Assembly: GCA_016779385.1 (NCBI GenBank)
Contig: JADHNT010000017.1
Coordinates: 1 to 35,922 of the forward strand
DNA length: 35,922 bases
Reading direction: 5' to 3'
DNA from: Pseudomonadales bacterium
Lineage (GTDB): Bacteria > Pseudomonadota > Gammaproteobacteria > Pseudomonadales > Azotimanducaceae
Translations under genes and position numbers: made by a program
Notes under the pieces: model-generated
The model's input: only the letters and a program-made list of their open reading frames with translations
Told to the model about the DNA's origin: nothing
Database searches by the model: none
Shown here: positions 34,335 to 35,922 of the stretch, in pieces
How the letters are laid out: every line of letters starts with the position of its first letter
How positions within the stretch are numbered: the first letter of the stretch is position 1

Positions 34335-35624
34335 CTAAGCGCCGTGGAGGGCGAAGAGCCGGTCCCGGTCGGCGGTGAAGCGGCGCCCCGCGAGGAAGAA
34401 TAGGGGCATGGCCAGAAGGCTGATCACCGTGAAGACCACGAGGGTCCAGGTATAGGGCTGGGCCACGCCGGCCTCAAGCATCCAGTCGATGCAGATGCCT
34501 CCGGCCGTAATGCCAAAGCCCAGGCCCACGAGATTTAGCATCAGGATGTAGAAGGCCACCACGGTGGCGCGGATCTGCGGCGGCACGAGCTCCTGCACGG
34601 AGGCAAAGGTGGGTCCATAGAAGGCCCCCAGCTGGAAGTAGCCCACGAACACCCCGACCCAAAACCAGATCGTGTCCGGATCCACGATGCGATAGAGCAC
34701 GTTAAAGGGGGCTAGCACGAGGAGAATCCAAAACAGGAAGGTCGCGCGCCCCTGCCCCGTGCGTTTCTGCCACCAGTCCCCGCCCATGCCGCCGAAGAGG
34801 TTTCCGAGCACCCCCGCCGCCACGGCGATCCAGCCCGTCGTTTCGGCGATATAGGCCCGTTCAAAGCCCCGCTCCTGCACGTACCAAAGCTGATCGAAGG
34901 CTGCCGCACCGAGAATAAAGTGAAGGGCGACGCCCCCGGCCATGGTGAGGGCCAGGGCCGGAGAGGAGCGCAGGGCCTGGGCGGCGGTGGTGAAGATTTC
35001 CTTCAGCTTTGGCCGCTCCGCGGTTCCACCGGCGCTGTGGCGCCGGGGCGTTTCCTTCACGAATAGCATAACCACGGCCAGGGCAATGCCGAGGGCGCCG
35101 AGCAGATAGAAGCAGTTACGCCAGCCGATGCTGGGGCCCAGGGTCCCAGCAATCACCAGGGATGCGCCCACCCCAATGGGCACCCCCATGTAGTAAACCC
35201 CAGCGGCAAAGCCCAGGCGGGCCGGTGGGAAGCGATCGGCGAGCATGGACATGGAGGTCGGCGTGAGCACCGATTCCCCCACCCCGATGAACATGCGCGG
35301 CACGGCCAGAGATGCGAAGCCCCGGGCGGCGCCGGAGAGGGCCGTGAGGGCGCTCCAGAGGGCGAGGCCTGCGGCCACGAGGCGCGGGCGATGCAGCAGA
35401 TCGGCGGCGGCGCCCATAAACAGGCCCATGACCGCGTAAAAAACGATGAAGGCGAAGCCCGTGAGCAGGCCAAACTGGGCGTTGCTCAGGCCAAGATCGG
35501 GCACGATGAAATTGGCGAAGCTGGCCAGCAGCTGCCGATCGACAAAATTCATGACGTTCAGCATGGCCAGAAAGGCCAAGAACCCATAGTGGCGCAGGGC
35601 TACGGTCTCGTTGTGATCGTTCAT
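34335..35624 (-). CDS. MFS transporter, spinster-like family
   Basis: A 429-residue inner-membrane carrier with 12 predicted hydrophobic segments. The first helix contains NVMNFVDRQLLASFANFIVP, the spinster-like signature (NxxDRQ). The A-motif region MGLFMGAAADLLHRPRLVAA follows helix 2, and RMFIGVGESVLTPTSMSMLAD is the typical TM4-5 stretch with the RxxxGxGEA/S pattern. Such proteins carry organic acids, lipids or drugs; the substrate cannot be predicted. The ATG at 35624 follows GAGGGAGGGGAGCCTG, a strong site. The stop lies in a short GGCGC-CTAA-GCGCC inverted repeat near the corA stop. Confidence 0.88.
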   Translation of the reverse strand: MNDHNETVALRHYGFLAFLAMLNVMNFVDRQLLASFANFIVPDLGLSNAQFGLLTGFAFIVFYAVMGLFMGAAADLLHRPRLVAAGLALWSALTALSGAARGFASLAVPRMFIGVGESVLTPTSMSMLADRFPPARLGFAAGVYYMGVPIGVGASLVIAGTLGPSIGWRNCFYLLGALGIALAVVMLFVKETPRRHSAGGTAERPKLKEIFTTAAQALRSSPALALTMAGGVALHFILGAAAFDQLWYVQERGFERAYIAETTGWIAVAAGVLGNLFGGMGGDWWQKRTGQGRATFLFWILLVLAPFNVLYRIVDPDTIWFWVGVFVGYFQLGAFYGPTFASVQELVPPQIRATVVAFYILMLNLVGLGFGITAGGICIDWMLEAGVAQPYTWTLVVFTVISLLAMPLFFLAGRRFTADRDRLFALHGA

Positions 35625-35669
35625 CAGGCTCCCCTCCCTCGAACGATGAATGGCCCCCCCGGCGTTGCG

Positions 35670-35922
35670 CTAGACGCCCTCCCCGGGGTGGATGTGCATG
35701 CGTCGCCCGGTGAGTTCCGGGAGCTGCTCGTTTGACCAGATCTTGCGCAGAAAGCGCGGATTCTTCGATGACATATCGATTTGGTAGAGGCTGTCCTCTC
35801 GCAGTGCCTTAGCCCGTCCTTCCAGGCCCAGCAGATCCGCGAGGTAGCGGGCCAGCCAGCGCTCGATCTTCAGCACCACCATCTTTCGCCGCAGCCGCCC
35901 CTGCACGTCCCGGTTCAGCACC
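35670..35922 (-). CDS. Unrecognised protein, C-terminal part (runs off right edge)
   Basis: Only the last 83 or so codons are visible, entering from beyond the window and ending in TAG. The segment is basic and helical (LRRKMVVLKIERWLARYLADLL), then has a motif-like end (DSLYQIDMSSKNPRFLRKIW and TGRRMHIHPGEGV). I do not recognise the family. The Met at the window edge is probably internal. It lies 45 bases upstream of the MFS gene on the same strand, so the two may share a transcript. Confidence 0.6.
   Translation of the reverse strand, partial: VLNRDVQGRLRRKMVVLKIERWLARYLADLLGLEGRAKALREDSLYQIDMSSKNPRFLRKIWSNEQLPELTGRRMHIHPGEGV

Noticed and set aside
1-35922. Mobile elements, CRISPR arrays, tRNA genes, defence islands
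   Set aside because: No transposase, integrase, direct-repeat array or tRNA-like cloverleaf was seen; content and order are core gammaproteobacterial.

Overview
This is a gene-dense, very GC-rich stretch of a gammaproteobacterial chromosome. It is core genome rather than an island. I see no tRNA or rRNA gene, CRISPR array, insertion sequence, prophage or integrase. The gene order condenses what Escherichia coli carries between metK and thyA: metK, tkt-pgk-fba, serA/rpiA, 5-FCL (fau), 6S RNA, zapA, ygfB, pepP, ubiH/I, gcvTHP, then rppH, ptsP, lgt, thyA. Pseudomonas-like traits are the D-2-hydroxyglutarate dehydrogenase divergent from serA, the ilvA next to rpiA, folA behind thyA, and a two-subunit glycine decarboxylase. 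The organism looks like a free-living aerobic, ubiquinone-using gammaproteobacterium; I cannot name a genus.

Layout: 1-915 metK (cut by the left edge). 1145-6258 is a carbon operon tkt-pgk-sfsA-fba. 6265-8977 is the divergent serA / D2HGDH pair. 8974-11253 is the divergent rpiA / ilvA pair. 11254-12596 (minus) holds TIGR02449, zapA, 6S RNA and 5-formyl-THF cyclo-ligase. 12710-20332 (plus) holds ygfB-pepP-ubiH-gcvT-gcvH-gcvPA-gcvPB. 20329-22338 (minus) is a degenerate DUF255 protein. 22432-26520 (plus) is rlmI-rppH-ptsP. 26464-27264 (minus) is an NRDE/TANGO2 protein. 27349-29478 is lgt-thyA-folA. 29492-31033 (minus) is an AbgT transporter. 31100-34324 (plus) is an AcoX-like NAD-kinase-fold protein, fabV and corA. 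34335-35624 (minus) is an MFS carrier. 35670 to the edge is an unrecognised partial gene.

Many genes meet in serine, glycine and one-carbon metabolism. SerA makes serine, with D2HGDH removing its 2-hydroxyglutarate by-product. GcvTHP turns glycine into methylene-THF, 5-FCL rescues formyl-THF, ThyA and DHFR run the dTMP cycle, and MetK makes SAM. AbgT may handle p-aminobenzoyl-glutamate. Tkt, RpiA, Pgk and Fba supply the sugar-phosphate side.

The most unusual signals are: amber (TAG) ends 21 of the 32 genes whose stop is visible; rppH carries an in-frame TAG exactly where homologues have Lys, followed by a still-recognisable C-terminal tail; and the gcvH-gcvPA gap holds an intrinsic terminator followed by a hairpin that buries the gcvPA ribosome-binding site. 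I found no clearly new multi-gene system.
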